Below are positions 24,644-33,788 of a stretch of 64,000 bases of DNA, piece by piece (position 1 is the first letter of the stretch; the number at the start of each line of letters is the position of its first letter). Source of the DNA: Pseudomonadota bacterium (GTDB taxonomy: Bacteria > Myxococcota_A > Polyangia > GCA-2747355); assembly GCA_016711215.1 (NCBI GenBank), contig JADJTL010000007.1, positions 62,001-126,000 of the forward strand, written 5' to 3'. Below the pieces are notes generated by a model. The model was given only the letters and a program-made list of their open reading frames with translations, did not search any database and had not been told where the DNA came from. Made by a program: the position numbers and the translations under genes.

Positions 24644-25021
24644 ATGCCGACAATCAGCCAACTGGTCCGCAGCAGCCGTGAAAGCGTACGCGTGAAGACG
24701 ACCGCGCCCGCCCTGGTGAGCTGCCCGCAAAAGCGCGGCGTTTGCTTGCGCGTCTACACCACCACGCCGAAGAAGCCGAACTCCGCGCTGCGCAAGGTCG
24801 CGCGCGTGCGTCTCAGCAACGGCCTCGAGGTCACGACCTACATCCCCGGCGAAGGGCATAACCTGCAGGAGCACTCGGTGGTGCTGATCCGTGGCGGTCG
24901 CGTCAAGGACCTACCGGGCGTCCGCTATCACATCGTTCGGGGCGCACGAAATACGGATACCGCCGGCGTCGACGGCCGTAAGCAGGCGCGCAGCAAGTAC
25001 GGAGCGAAGCGCTCAAAGTAG
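24644..25021 (+). CDS. rpsL: 30S ribosomal protein S12
   Basis: S12 (125 residues), which sits at the decoding centre of the 30S subunit. The universally conserved TTTPKKPNSALRKVARVRL and the PGEGHNLQEHSVVLIRGGRVKDLPGVRYH loop, containing the lysines altered in streptomycin resistance (TPKKPNSA and GGRVKDLP), are wild-type. It is the first gene of the superoperon behind the consensus promoter. ATG at 24644 preceded by an AAGAAGGGCG site. Confidence 0.98.
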   Translation: MPTISQLVRSSRESVRVKTTAPALVSCPQKRGVCLRVYTTTPKKPNSALRKVARVRLSNGLEVTTYIPGEGHNLQEHSVVLIRGGRVKDLPGVRYHIVRGARNTDTAGVDGRKQARSKYGAKRSK

Positions 25022-25120
25022 AACGAGCTCGCCTCGCGCGGTCCGACGGATGTTCCGAGTCGGCTTCCGAATCGCGTCGCAGGTCAGAAACCGAACACGA
25101 TTTTCGCGACGGGCTGCGAC

Positions 25121-25159
25121 GAAGGGCCGAAAGCGAAGGGCCGAAAGCGAAGGGCCGAA
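25121..25159. repeat. 14-bp tandem repeat, 2.8 units, upstream of rpsG
   Basis: GAAGGGCCGAAAGC at 25121 and 25135 are identical and a third partial unit starts at 25149. The final partial unit runs into the AAGAGG that serves as part of the rpsG ribosome site. Confidence 0.88.
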
Positions 25160-25170
25160 GAGGATGATTC

Positions 25171-25659
25171 ATGCCTCGTAAAGGTGGAGCGCCGCTGCGG
25201 CAAACGCCGCCGGATCCGAAGTACACCGACGTGCCGATCGACACTCGGCGGCGTATCGGCAAGTTCATCAATAGCGTGATGTACGCCGGTAAGAAGAGCG
25301 TGGCCGAGGGCATCGTCTACGGTGCCTTCGAGATCATCGCGCATCGGCTGAAGGATGATCCGGTCAAGGTCTTCGAGAAGGCTTTGGGCAACGCACGTCC
25401 GCGTCTGGAGGTGCGCAGCCGTCGTGTCGGCGGTGCGACCTATCAGGTCCCCGTCGAGGTGCGGTCTGACCGCGCGACCGCCCTGGCGATGCGCTGGTTG
25501 ACGCTCTACTCCCGCGAGCGCGGCGAGAAGAGCATGGCGGAGCGACTGGCTGGCGAGCTGATCGACGCGGCCTCGGGGCGCGGCGCAGCGGTGAAGAAGC
25601 GGGAGGACGTGTACAAGATGGCGGAGGCCAACAAGGCGTTTGCGCACTATCGCTGGTAG
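25171..25659 (+). CDS. rpsG: 30S ribosomal protein S7
   Basis: S7 (162 residues; usual length about 156), which organises the head of the 30S subunit and in E. coli also represses its own operon. Matching segments are PRKGGAPLR, the IGKFINSVMYAGKKSVAEGIVYGAF region, ARPRLEVRSRRVGGATYQVPVEVR, and the C-terminal KREDVYKMAEANKAFAHYRW. Normally fusA follows; here a 457-bp gap and tuf follow instead. Confidence 0.98.
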   Translation: MPRKGGAPLRQTPPDPKYTDVPIDTRRRIGKFINSVMYAGKKSVAEGIVYGAFEIIAHRLKDDPVKVFEKALGNARPRLEVRSRRVGGATYQVPVEVRSDRATALAMRWLTLYSRERGEKSMAERLAGELIDAASGRGAAVKKREDVYKMAEANKAFAHYRW

Positions 25660-26116
25660 GGAATGGTCACTAAAGGCAGGGCACGCGCGCAGCGCGAACC
25701 CTGAACCGTAGTGACCCGGAGCCGCTCCACCCCGCCCAGCCGATGAGCAAGCCCAGCACCGGTATCGAGCAGAACGCCACGGCGCGCAATGCGTGCACGG
25801 GCCGGCCGGAGCTGCGGCAGCGATTGTCGCAAACAACCAAGCTCCTCCGCCCGTTTGGCACGGGTGATTCGTCCGCGTCGTACGCGGGTCCGTTAGAGCG
25901 GGGCCGCCGAGGGCGTCGGCGCCTGAGCAATCGAGAGTGCGGTGTGGGGCCAGGCCCGACGCGTGATCGCACTGCCCGCGTGTTATGGACTGAGGTTCGG
26001 TGGCACTGTTTCAGGTCGGTTCGGCTCTGAATTTTCGATTTTGTCTGGTTGAGTTCGTCGGATTTTGTCTGACCTCGGCGTGATGCAGGCTTGACTGCTG
26101 CAGGAGTGAGAGAGCG
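25660..26116 (+). other. 457-bp gap between rpsG and tuf, fusA absent
   Basis: The place usually taken by fusA contains no gene. It begins with a long nested hairpin (separate entry). The last 100 bp (about 26025-26085) are noticeably AT-richer than surroundings and contain the 11-bp direct repeat GATTTTGTCTG at 26037 and 26061, which may mark a promoter or binding site for tuf, though no clear -35/-10 pair is evident. A 95-codon open frame (25743-26030) lacks similarity and a ribosome site. Confidence 0.6.
25665..25716 (+). promoter_or_regulatory. nested hairpin between rpsG and tuf (attenuator, processing site or S7 target)
   Basis: Three nested stems pair: GGTCACTA (25665-25672) with TAGTGACC (25709-25716), CAGGG (25677-25681) with CCCTG (25699-25703), and CGCG (25684-25687) with CGCG (25693-25696). 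It starts 6 nt after the rpsG stop. There is no T tract, so it is not a classical intrinsic terminator. Confidence 0.55.
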
Positions 26117-27321
<1,205 letters not shown>

Positions 27322-27325
27322 GTCG

Positions 27326-27634
27326 ATGGAGACGCCGAAAATTCGCATTCGCCTGAAGGCCTACGATCACCGACTGCTCGACCAATCGGCGACGGAGATC
27401 GTGGACACAGCGCAGCGCACGGGCGCGAAGATCGCGGGGCCGGTGCCGCTGCCGACCCGGATCAGCCGCTTCACGGTCCTGCGCTCGCCCCACGTGGATA
27501 AGAAGTCCCGGGAGCAGTTCGAAATACGCACACATCTCCGCTTGCTCGATATCCTCGAGCCGACGCAGCAGACACTCGATGCGTTGATGAAACTCGACCT
27601 CTCGGCTGGTGTCGACGTCGAGATCAAGACCTGA
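27326..27634 (+). CDS. rpsJ: 30S ribosomal protein S10
   Basis: S10 (102 residues), part of the 30S head and, with NusB, of transcription antitermination complexes. KIRIRLKAYDHRLLDQSATEIV and GPVPLPTRISRFTVLRSPHVDKKSREQFEIRTH are diagnostic. It begins only 4 nt after the tuf stop, so tuf and the S10 genes are joined in one unit. The next gene is rplD, with no room for rplC. Confidence 0.98.
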   Translation: METPKIRIRLKAYDHRLLDQSATEIVDTAQRTGAKIAGPVPLPTRISRFTVLRSPHVDKKSREQFEIRTHLRLLDILEPTQQTLDALMKLDLSAGVDVEIKT

Positions 27635-27697
27635 GCTTCGGCTGTGCGGAATGCAGTGCTCTCGGGTCGCTGAATATTGGGTCTGGGGGAGACCGCG

Positions 27698-28321
27698 ATG
27701 GCAACCGTCAGCGTGATCAACATGGAAGGCGCCACGGTCGGCGAGCTCGAGCTCGCCGACGAGGTCTTTGGTGCCCCGGTCAAGGAGCACCTCCTCTGGG
27801 AGGTCGTCGTCAGCCAGCGAGCAGGCTGGCGGCGCGGCACGGCCTGCACCAAGACCCGCGCTGAGGTCTGGCGCACCGGGGCGAAGCTCTATAAGCAGAA
27901 GGGCACCGGGCGTGCCCGTCACGGCTCGCGGCGAGCGCCGATCTTCGTCGGTGGTGGGCAGGTTCACGCGCCGCGACCCCGCGATTACACGCAGCGCACA
28001 CCGAAGAAGGTGCGGCGTGGTGCGTTGATCAGCGCGCTATCGCTGCGCCAGAAGGAAGCCAAGCTGCTGGTGCTCGACAACTTCAAGCTGAGCGAGATCA
28101 AGACCAAGCAGATGGTGGCCGTACTCGCGCGGCTGGGAGCGATCAACGGCCTCGTCGTTGATCGGGCCGAGAACGTCGAGCTAATCAAGTCGATGCGGAA
28201 TCTGCCGCGGAGCAAATACCTTGCGCCAGAGGGGCTTAACGTCTACGACGTGCTCAATCACGATGTGCTGCTGCTGACCGCGGAGGTGGCGCAGCAGCTC
28301 GGGGAGCGGTTGGCCCGATGA
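27698..28321 (+). CDS. rplD: 50S ribosomal protein L4
   Basis: L4 (207 residues), whose long loop lines the exit tunnel. The tunnel loop AEVWRTGAKLYKQKGTGRARHGSRRAPIFVGGGQVHAPRPRDY is well conserved, as is the C-terminal YDVLNHDVLLLT. ATG at 27698 with GGGGGAG upstream. In nearly all bacteria rplC precedes it; here rpsJ ends 63 bp upstream. Its last four bases overlap rplW (ATGA). Confidence 0.97.
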   Translation: MATVSVINMEGATVGELELADEVFGAPVKEHLLWEVVVSQRAGWRRGTACTKTRAEVWRTGAKLYKQKGTGRARHGSRRAPIFVGGGQVHAPRPRDYTQRTPKKVRRGALISALSLRQKEAKLLVLDNFKLSEIKTKQMVAVLARLGAINGLVVDRAENVELIKSMRNLPRSKYLAPEGLNVYDVLNHDVLLLTAEVAQQLGERLAR

Positions 28322-28623
28322 AAAAGACGAAAGAACAACATCCGGGCGACGTGCTTCGCCGGCCGCTGCTGACCGAGAAAGGCACGGCGCTCGGCGAACG
28401 TGAGGCGAGCTACCTCTTCGAGGTCGCGATGTCGGCGACCAAACCTGAGATCAAGCGAGCTGTCGAGAGCCTCTTCAGCGTACGCGTCGAACGTGTCGGC
28501 ACGCAAATCGTGCGTGGAAAATTCAAGCGCGTCGGGCGAAACATCGGCAAGCGTCCGAATTGGAAGAAGGCGGTCGTGCGGCTGAGCGAGGGCGAGAAGA
28601 TCGACTTCTTCGCCGCGAGCTGA
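28318..28623 (+). CDS. rplW: 50S ribosomal protein L23
   Basis: L23 (101 residues), located at the exit-tunnel rim where trigger factor and SRP dock. The VLRRPLLTEKGTALGE start, KPEIKRAVESLFSVRVERVGTQIVRGK middle and GRNIGKRPNWKKAVVRLSEGEKIDFF end are family-typical. It is coupled to rplD by an ATGA overlap. Confidence 0.97.
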   Translation: MKKTKEQHPGDVLRRPLLTEKGTALGEREASYLFEVAMSATKPEIKRAVESLFSVRVERVGTQIVRGKFKRVGRNIGKRPNWKKAVVRLSEGEKIDFFAAS

Positions 28624-28719
28624 ATCGCGGTCGGATCGTGCGCAGTGGTGGCTCAAAGGTCAGGCTTGGTAGTAGGTATCGGGGCCGCGCCCGAGCAGTT
28701 AGAGGATAGGTGATCGTCG

Positions 28720-29550
28720 ATGGGCGTTAAGCTATATCGGCCAACGTCTCCCGGCCGCCGGGGGATGGGCGTCAACGACTTCGAGGAACTCGGCGGTCCG
28801 CAGGATCCGCTGCGTAACAAGCTCGATGGCAAGAGCAGCAGCGGCGGACGGAACAACCACGGGCGGATTACCTGTCGCTTTCGCGGGGGTGGGCATAAAC
28901 GGCGCTACCGTGAGGTCGACTTCCGGCGCAACAAGTTCGGTGTGCCGGCGCGTGTCGCGGCGGTCCAGTATGATCCGAACCGCTCCGCTCACATCGCCTT
29001 GCTGCACTACGCGGATGGCGAGAAGAGCTACATCCTGGCGCCCGCGAACCTCAAGGTGGGCGATGGGGTGGTCTCGGGGCGTGGCGCGGACATCAAGCCG
29101 GGCAATTCCCTGCCGCTGCGGGTGATTCCTCAGGGGACGATTGTTCACAACGTCGAGCTCAAGATCGGGGGCGGCGGACAGCTCGCGCGCGGCGCGGGGA
29201 CCGGGGCCCAGCTGCTGGCGAAGGAGGGCGACTGGGCGCAGTTGCGTCTACCCTCTGGCGAGGTGCGCCGCGTCCATCTCAACTGCCGGGCGACGATCGG
29301 CGGGATGGGCAACGCCTCACACAACAATATCCCGCTGGGCAAGGCGGGTCGCACGCGATGGGCGGGCCGTCGGCCGCATAACCGCGGTGTCGTGATGAAC
29401 CCGGTCGACCACCCGATGGGTGGCGGTGAGGGCAAGACCTCCGGTGGTCGGCACCCGGTCAGCCCATGGGGCAAGAAGGCCAAGGGCGCGAGGACTCGCA
29501 ACAACAAGCGGACGGACGGCATGATTGTGCGCCGCCGCAAGAGCAAGTAG
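28720..29550 (+). CDS. rplB: 50S ribosomal protein L2
   Basis: L2 (276 residues), needed for subunit joining and peptidyl transferase assembly. The RNA-binding GRNNHGRITCRFRGGGHKRRYR, the central VHNVELKIGGGGQLARGAGTGAQLLAKEG and the catalytically important C-terminal NPVDHPMGGGEGKTSGGRHPVSPWG (with the universally conserved His of PVDHPMGG) are intact. The 96-bp gap before it includes no obvious signal. Confidence 0.98.
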   Translation: MGVKLYRPTSPGRRGMGVNDFEELGGPQDPLRNKLDGKSSSGGRNNHGRITCRFRGGGHKRRYREVDFRRNKFGVPARVAAVQYDPNRSAHIALLHYADGEKSYILAPANLKVGDGVVSGRGADIKPGNSLPLRVIPQGTIVHNVELKIGGGGQLARGAGTGAQLLAKEGDWAQLRLPSGEVRRVHLNCRATIGGMGNASHNNIPLGKAGRTRWAGRRPHNRGVVMNPVDHPMGGGEGKTSGGRHPVSPWGKKAKGARTRNNKRTDGMIVRRRKSK

Positions 29551-29586
29551 ACCCGCGCAGACGCCGGGTTGGATGGAGCTGCAGCG

Positions 29587-29865
29587 ATGCCGAGATCGGT
29601 GAAGAAGGGCCCCTTCGTCGACGACCACGTGATGAAGAAGGTGCTCGAAGCGAATCGCGCCAAGAGCAAGAAGGCGATCAAGACCTGGTCGCGGCGCAGC
29701 ACCGTTGTACCCGAGATGATCGGGCTCAACTTCCTCGTCCACCAGGGACGGGATTTCATCCCGGTCTACGTCAGCGAAAACATGGTCGGACACAAGCTGG
29801 GCGAGTTCGCGCCGACACGAAAGTTCGTGGCGCATTCGGGTGATCGCAAGGCCTCGAAGAGGTAG
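29587..29865 (+). CDS. rpsS: 30S ribosomal protein S19
   Basis: S19 (92 residues) of the 30S head. PRSVKKGPFVDDHVMKKV, KTWSRRSTVVPEMIGLNFLVHQGRDFIPVYV and GHKLGEFAPTRKFVAHSGDRK are canonical. The ATG at 29587 is used; six in-frame codons upstream to 29569 have no homology. Confidence 0.98.
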   Translation: MPRSVKKGPFVDDHVMKKVLEANRAKSKKAIKTWSRRSTVVPEMIGLNFLVHQGRDFIPVYVSENMVGHKLGEFAPTRKFVAHSGDRKASKR

Positions 29866-29921
29866 TTCGGCGGACACGCGACAGTAGTAGTTCGATTGGG
29901 CAGGGGAGCGGAAAGAGCCAA

Positions 29922-30266
29922 ATGCAAGCGTCAGCCTCACTGCGATATGAACGCGTCGCACCCCGAAAGGTGCGCGTCGTCGCGAAACTGATTTTCGGCA
30001 AGACGGTCGGTGAAGCCGTGAATCTGCTCATGTTCTGCGAGAAGGACGCCGCTGGGCTGCTGCGCAAGCTGCTCGTCTCAGCGATTGCCAACGCCGACCA
30101 GAGCAGCAGCGGCGCGGTCGACGCCGACAACCTCGTGGTGCGACAGGTCCAGGTCGACCAAGGGCCGACGCTTAAGCGTTGGCGCCCGCGCGCCCAGGGA
30201 CGCGCGACCCGCATCAATAAGCGCACGAGCCACATCCGGGTCGTGCTGACGGATGAGGTTGGCTGA
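29922..30266 (+). CDS. rplV: 50S ribosomal protein L22
   Basis: L22 (114 residues), whose beta-hairpin reaches into the exit tunnel. The segments YERVAPRKVRVVAKLI, LLVSAIANADQ and the hairpin region PTLKRWRPRAQGRATRINKRTSHIRVVL match the family. ATG at 29922 sits after GGAAAGAG. Confidence 0.97.
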   Translation: MQASASLRYERVAPRKVRVVAKLIFGKTVGEAVNLLMFCEKDAAGLLRKLLVSAIANADQSSSGAVDADNLVVRQVQVDQGPTLKRWRPRAQGRATRINKRTSHIRVVLTDEVG

Positions 30267-30359
30267 GGACGCGAAGAGCAAGGGTTGACGCTTCAACTGG
30301 TGACGCCACTCACGCCGTTTTGCGGTGGCGCCATCACCAGCGATAGGGCAGAGCAAGAT

Positions 30360-30992
30360 ATGGGTCAGAAGACACATCCGATTGGGTTTCGACTGGGCGT
30401 CATTCGTACTTGGACCTCGAAGTGGTTCGAGAAGAAGAATTACGCCAAGTGGCTCGAAGAGGACGTCCGCCTCAAGCGCTTCCTCAAGGAGAAGCTTGGG
30501 CACGCCGGGGTGAGCCTGATTGAGATCAAGCGAGCCGCCAATAAGGCCACGATCAACATCTCGACGGCAAAGCCGGGATTCGTGATCGGGAAGCGCGGCG
30601 CGGGGGTCGAGACGCTGAAGAAGGAAGTTCAGGCCTTGACGGAGAACGAGGTCTTCCTCAACGTTCTCGAGGTGCGCAAGGCCGAGACGAATGCGCAACT
30701 CGTGGCGGAGTCAATCGCCACGCAGCTCGAGCGCCGCGTTGCCTTCCGCCGCGCGATGAAGAAGGCAGTTCAAACGGCGATGAAGTTCGGCGCCAAGGGC
30801 ATCAAGGTCCACTGCGGCGGGCGCCTCGGCGGGGCGGAGATTGCGCGACGCGAGTGGTACCGGGAGGGCCGGGTCCCGCTGCACACGCTGCGCGCCGACA
30901 TCGACTATGGCTTCGCCGAGGCGCACACAACCTACGGTGTGATCGGCGTGAAGTGTTGGATTTATAAGGGCGACGTAATCGGTCGCGTTTGA
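30360..30992 (+). CDS. rpsC: 30S ribosomal protein S3
   Basis: S3 (210 residues), part of the mRNA entry channel and helicase. GQKTHPIGFRLGV at the start, the KH domain with GxxG-type loop (VIGKRGAGVETLKKEV) and the C-terminal GGRLGGAEIARREWYREGRVPLHTLRADIDYGFAEAHTTYG are present. ATG at 30360 chosen by homology; 25 upstream codons are unsupported. Confidence 0.98.
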   Translation: MGQKTHPIGFRLGVIRTWTSKWFEKKNYAKWLEEDVRLKRFLKEKLGHAGVSLIEIKRAANKATINISTAKPGFVIGKRGAGVETLKKEVQALTENEVFLNVLEVRKAETNAQLVAESIATQLERRVAFRRAMKKAVQTAMKFGAKGIKVHCGGRLGGAEIARREWYREGRVPLHTLRADIDYGFAEAHTTYGVIGVKCWIYKGDVIGRV

Positions 30993-31070
30993 GCGACCGA
31001 GCGCGCGAAAGCGGCGATGCGCCCGCGGGCGGATCGCGGGTGCATGCAACCGCAGCGACGAGACTAGACG

Positions 31071-31487
31071 ATGCTCTCTCCGAAGAAAGTAAAGTACCGC
31101 AAGCAGCAGAAGGGACGCCGCGCCGGCCCCGCGAAGGGCGGATCGGACGTGTCCTTCGGTGACTTCGGTCTGCAAGCCGCCGAGGCGGGATGGATTACTG
31201 CTCGGCAAATCGAGGCGGCTCGCGTGGCGATCACCCGTCACGTCAAGCGCGGTGGCAAGCTCTTCATCCGGATCTTCCCGGACAAGCCGACGACGAAAAA
31301 GCCGGCTGAGACCCGCATGGGCAAGGGGAAGGGCGCATTAGAGGAGTGGGTCGCCGTGGTCAAGCCGGGTCGCGTGATGTACGAAATCCGCGACGTGGAG
31401 GAGAAAGTGGCGCGCGAGGCCTTCAGGCTGGCGCACCATAAGCTTCCCATCGCGACCCAGGTGATCAGCCGCGAGGTGGCACTATGA
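31071..31487 (+). CDS. rplP: 50S ribosomal protein L16
   Basis: L16 (138 residues), close to the A-site tRNA elbow. LSPKKVKYRKQQKGRRAG, the GGKLFIRIFPDKPTTKKPAETRMGKGKGALEEWVAVVKPGRVMYEI core and the HHKLPIATQVI end are canonical. Its stop overlaps rpmC by 4 nt (ATGA). Confidence 0.98.
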   Translation: MLSPKKVKYRKQQKGRRAGPAKGGSDVSFGDFGLQAAEAGWITARQIEAARVAITRHVKRGGKLFIRIFPDKPTTKKPAETRMGKGKGALEEWVAVVKPGRVMYEIRDVEEKVAREAFRLAHHKLPIATQVISREVAL

Positions 31488-31696
31488 ACAAGGCGGTCAC
31501 GGAGATCCGCGAGCGTAAGGACGAGGAGCTCGGGCTGCGCGCCGACCAGCTGCGGGAGGATATGTTCCGCCAGCGCGTTCGGCAGGCCACGAACCAGCTC
31601 CAGGACACCTCGACGCTGCCAAAGCTGCGGCGGGAGCTAGCGCAGACGCTGACGGTGAAGCGCGCTCGCGAGCTGGGAATCGAGCAGAAGAAGTAG
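31484..31696 (+). CDS. rpmC: 50S ribosomal protein L29
   Basis: L29 (70 residues), a two-helix protein at the exit-tunnel rim next to L23. The pattern of a KDEELGLRADQLREDMFRQRVRQATNQLQD helix followed by LPKLRRELAQTLTVKRARELG is typical. Coupled to rplP. Confidence 0.95.
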   Translation: MNKAVTEIRERKDEELGLRADQLREDMFRQRVRQATNQLQDTSTLPKLRRELAQTLTVKRARELGIEQKK

Positions 31697-31785
31697 CGTG
31701 GCGTCCTAGGCGGTGGGGGCCGGGCGCTTTTGAATTGGCTCGCGCCGACATTGGACGGCAGCCGACAACGAGAATGGTGAGGCAG

Positions 31786-32100
31786 ATGTCAGAGACGACG
31801 ACAGAGTCGGAGGGAGCGGCGGGCGCTCCGGCGGCGGCAGGGCAGGCGGGTCGAGCCGAGCGGCGGGTCGTTCAGGGCGTCGTCCGCAGCAGCGCGATGG
31901 ATAAGACCATCGTGGTCGAAGTGCGCGACCGCGTGATGCATGCCGGCTATAAAAAGTACATCGCTCGGCGTCGCCGGTTCATGGCTCATGACGAGGCAAA
32001 TCGCTGCCAGGTCGGGGATGTCGTGCGGATCGTCAGCAGTCGACCGCTCAGTCGCCGCAAGTCGTGGCGACTGCTCGAGCTGGTCGAACGACCGAGCTAG
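31786..32100 (+). CDS. rpsQ: 30S ribosomal protein S17 with N-terminal extension
   Basis: S17 of 104 residues against the usual 80-90. The OB-fold core starts near residue 27 (RRVVQGVVRSSAMDKTIVVEVRDRV) and includes HAGYKKYIARRRRFMAHDEANRCQVGDVVRIVSSRPLSRRKSW. The first 25 residues (SETTTESEGAAGAPAAAGQAG) are acidic and Ala-rich and unlike a ribosomal protein. ATG 31786 follows GTGAGGCAG; starting downstream would need a non-ATG codon. Confidence 0.95.
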   Translation: MSETTTESEGAAGAPAAAGQAGRAERRVVQGVVRSSAMDKTIVVEVRDRVMHAGYKKYIARRRRFMAHDEANRCQVGDVVRIVSSRPLSRRKSWRLLELVERPS

Positions 32101-32114
32101 GGCGGGGTGAGAAG

Positions 32115-32483
32115 ATGATTCAAACGCAAACGGTCCTCGACGTCGCAGACAACTCTGGCGCCAAAAAGGTCATGTGCATCAAGGTGCTCGGCGGCTCGAA
32201 GCGCCGCTATGCCTCGATCGGCGACGTGATTGTCGTCTCCGTCAAGGAGGCGATTCCGGGCGCAAAGGTCAAGAAGGGCGAGGTCGTGAAGGCAGTGGTT
32301 GTGCGTACGCGGAAAGAGGTCCCGCGGCCTGACGGCTCCTACATCAAGTTCGACGGGAATTCAGCGGTGCTGATCAACGCCGCGAAGGAGCCGATCGGCA
32401 GTCGCATCTTCGGACCGGTCGCGCGCGAGCTGCGGGCGAGAAAATTCATGAAGATCATCTCCTTGGCGCCTGAGGTGCTGTGA
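32115..32483 (+). CDS. rplN: 50S ribosomal protein L14
   Basis: L14 (122 residues), at the subunit interface. MIQTQTVLDVADNSGAKKVMCIKVLGGSKRRYASIGD and the end GSRIFGPVARELRARKFMKIISLAPEVL are near consensus. ATG at 32115 with GTGAGAAG upstream. The stop codon shares one base with the rplX start (TGATG). Confidence 0.98.
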   Translation: MIQTQTVLDVADNSGAKKVMCIKVLGGSKRRYASIGDVIVVSVKEAIPGAKVKKGEVVKAVVVRTRKEVPRPDGSYIKFDGNSAVLINAAKEPIGSRIFGPVARELRARKFMKIISLAPEVL

Positions 32484-32809
32484 TGAATCGCATTCGCAAA
32501 GGCGATGAAGTGCGCGTGATGGTCGGACGCGACAAGGGAGTGCGTGGGAAGGTCCTGCTCGTCGACCGCAAGACCAAGCGCTGCAAGGTGGAGAAGGCCA
32601 ACGTGATCAAGAAGCACGTGCGGCCGAGCCAGAAGAACCCGCAAGGCGGGATCGTCGAGCGGGAGGGCTTCATGGATCTCTCGAACGTCGAGCTCTGGGA
32701 CAGCCGGGAGCAGCGGACCTGCCGTGTCAGCATCAAGAGGCTCGAGGACAGTGGGGACGGCAGGGTTCAGAAGGTTCGGATTTCGAAGCGCTCGGGTGAG
32801 ACGATTTAG
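32483..32809 (+). CDS. rplX: 50S ribosomal protein L24
   Basis: L24 (108 residues), an assembly initiator with a KOW motif: RIRKGDEVRVMVGRDKGVRGKVLLVDRKTKRCKVEKANVIKKH, then PSQKNPQGGIVEREGFMDLSNVELWD. The ATG at 32483 overlaps the rplN stop; the GTG at 32480 is an alternative in the same frame. Confidence 0.97.
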   Translation: MNRIRKGDEVRVMVGRDKGVRGKVLLVDRKTKRCKVEKANVIKKHVRPSQKNPQGGIVEREGFMDLSNVELWDSREQRTCRVSIKRLEDSGDGRVQKVRISKRSGETI

Positions 32810-32896
32810 CCGCGGGCTGGTACGGCGTGCGTTTAGCGGCGGCGCGACGGACGAGCAGACCGCGTAGTAAGTGAATTGGCACGAGAGGTCGGCGAT

Positions 32897-33586
32897 ATGA
32901 GCGAGACAGAGAGCACTGCGACCCCTGAGGCCGGCGAGAGCGCGGCCGGGGAGAGCGCCAAGGCGAAGGGCGGGGGGAAAAGGAAGAGCGGGGCCAAGCG
33001 CGCCGCGGAGGCGGTGCCGGCCGGCCCCTTCATCAAGCGGACGGCGCCCGCGCGGCTGCGCGTTAAGTACGATCAAGAGGTTCGCGCTGCGCTGATCAAG
33101 GAGTTCGGCTACCAGAACCCGATGGCGGCGCCGCGACTGGTCAAGATCGTGCTCAACATGGGGCTCGGCGAGGCGCTGCAGAACCCAAAGTTGGTCGAGT
33201 CGGCGGAGGCGCAGCTGGGAGCGATCAGCGGGCAGAAGCCCGTGGTAACCCTGGCGCGCAAGTCGATCGCCACCTATAAGCTGCGTCAGGGCCAGAAGAT
33301 CGGCTGCATGGTCACGCTCCGGCGCGAGCGGATGTATGAGTTCCTTGATCGCTTGGTGAGCGTGGCCCTGCCGCGGACCAGGGATTTCCGGGGGGTGTCA
33401 CCGCGTGGCTTCGACGGGCGCGGAAACTACACCTTGGGCATCAAGGAACAGATTGTGTTCCCCGAGATCGACTACGACAAGATCGAGAAGATCAAGGGAT
33501 TGAACGTGTCGATCATCACCACGGCGGGTACCGACGCCGAGGGGCGGGCACTGTTGCGGCACCTTGGTGTGCCCTTCCGCTCATAG
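32897..33586 (+). CDS. rplE: 50S ribosomal protein L5 with N-terminal extension
   Basis: L5 of 229 residues against the usual 178-190. The conserved body begins near residue 53 (PARLRVKYDQEVRAALIKEFGYQNPMAAPRLVKIVLNMGLGEA) and includes GQKPVVTLARKSIATYKLRQGQKIGCMVTLRRERMYEFLDRL and RDFRGVSPRGFDGRGNYTLGIKEQIVFPEI. The first 50 residues are low complexity, rich in Glu, Ala, Gly and Lys. They resemble the extension on S17 in this operon. Confidence 0.97.
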   Translation: MSETESTATPEAGESAAGESAKAKGGGKRKSGAKRAAEAVPAGPFIKRTAPARLRVKYDQEVRAALIKEFGYQNPMAAPRLVKIVLNMGLGEALQNPKLVESAEAQLGAISGQKPVVTLARKSIATYKLRQGQKIGCMVTLRRERMYEFLDRLVSVALPRTRDFRGVSPRGFDGRGNYTLGIKEQIVFPEIDYDKIEKIKGLNVSIITTAGTDAEGRALLRHLGVPFRS

Positions 33587-33599
33587 GAGATCGCGGACG

Positions 33600-33779
33600 A
33601 TGGCGAAGACGGTGGATATGCTGCCTAAGCGGCACAAGTTCTCGGTGCGGCACCATAACCGCTGCGCCCTGTGCGGGCGGTCCCGCGCATTTCTGCGCAA
33701 GTTCGGCCTCTGCCGGATCTGCTTCCGCAACCTGGCACTGCGCGGGGACGTCCCCGGCGTCGTCAAGGCCAGTTGGTAG
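33600..33779 (+). CDS. rpsN: 30S ribosomal protein S14, zinc-binding type Z
   Basis: Short S14 (59 residues) of the zinc-containing form, with C22-x2-C25 and C38-x2-C41 (NRCALCGRSRAFLRKFGLCRICFRNLALRGDVPGVVKASW). The homology-supported start is the ATG at 33600, 13 nt after rplE; the open frame continues 12 codons upstream across the rplE stop in another frame. Confidence 0.97.
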   Translation: MAKTVDMLPKRHKFSVRHHNRCALCGRSRAFLRKFGLCRICFRNLALRGDVPGVVKASW

Positions 33780-33788
33780 GGTAGCCGC

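Noticed and set aside
25743..26030. 95-codon plus-strand open frame in the rpsG-tuf gap
   Set aside because: No ribosome site and no similarity to fusA or any recognisable family.
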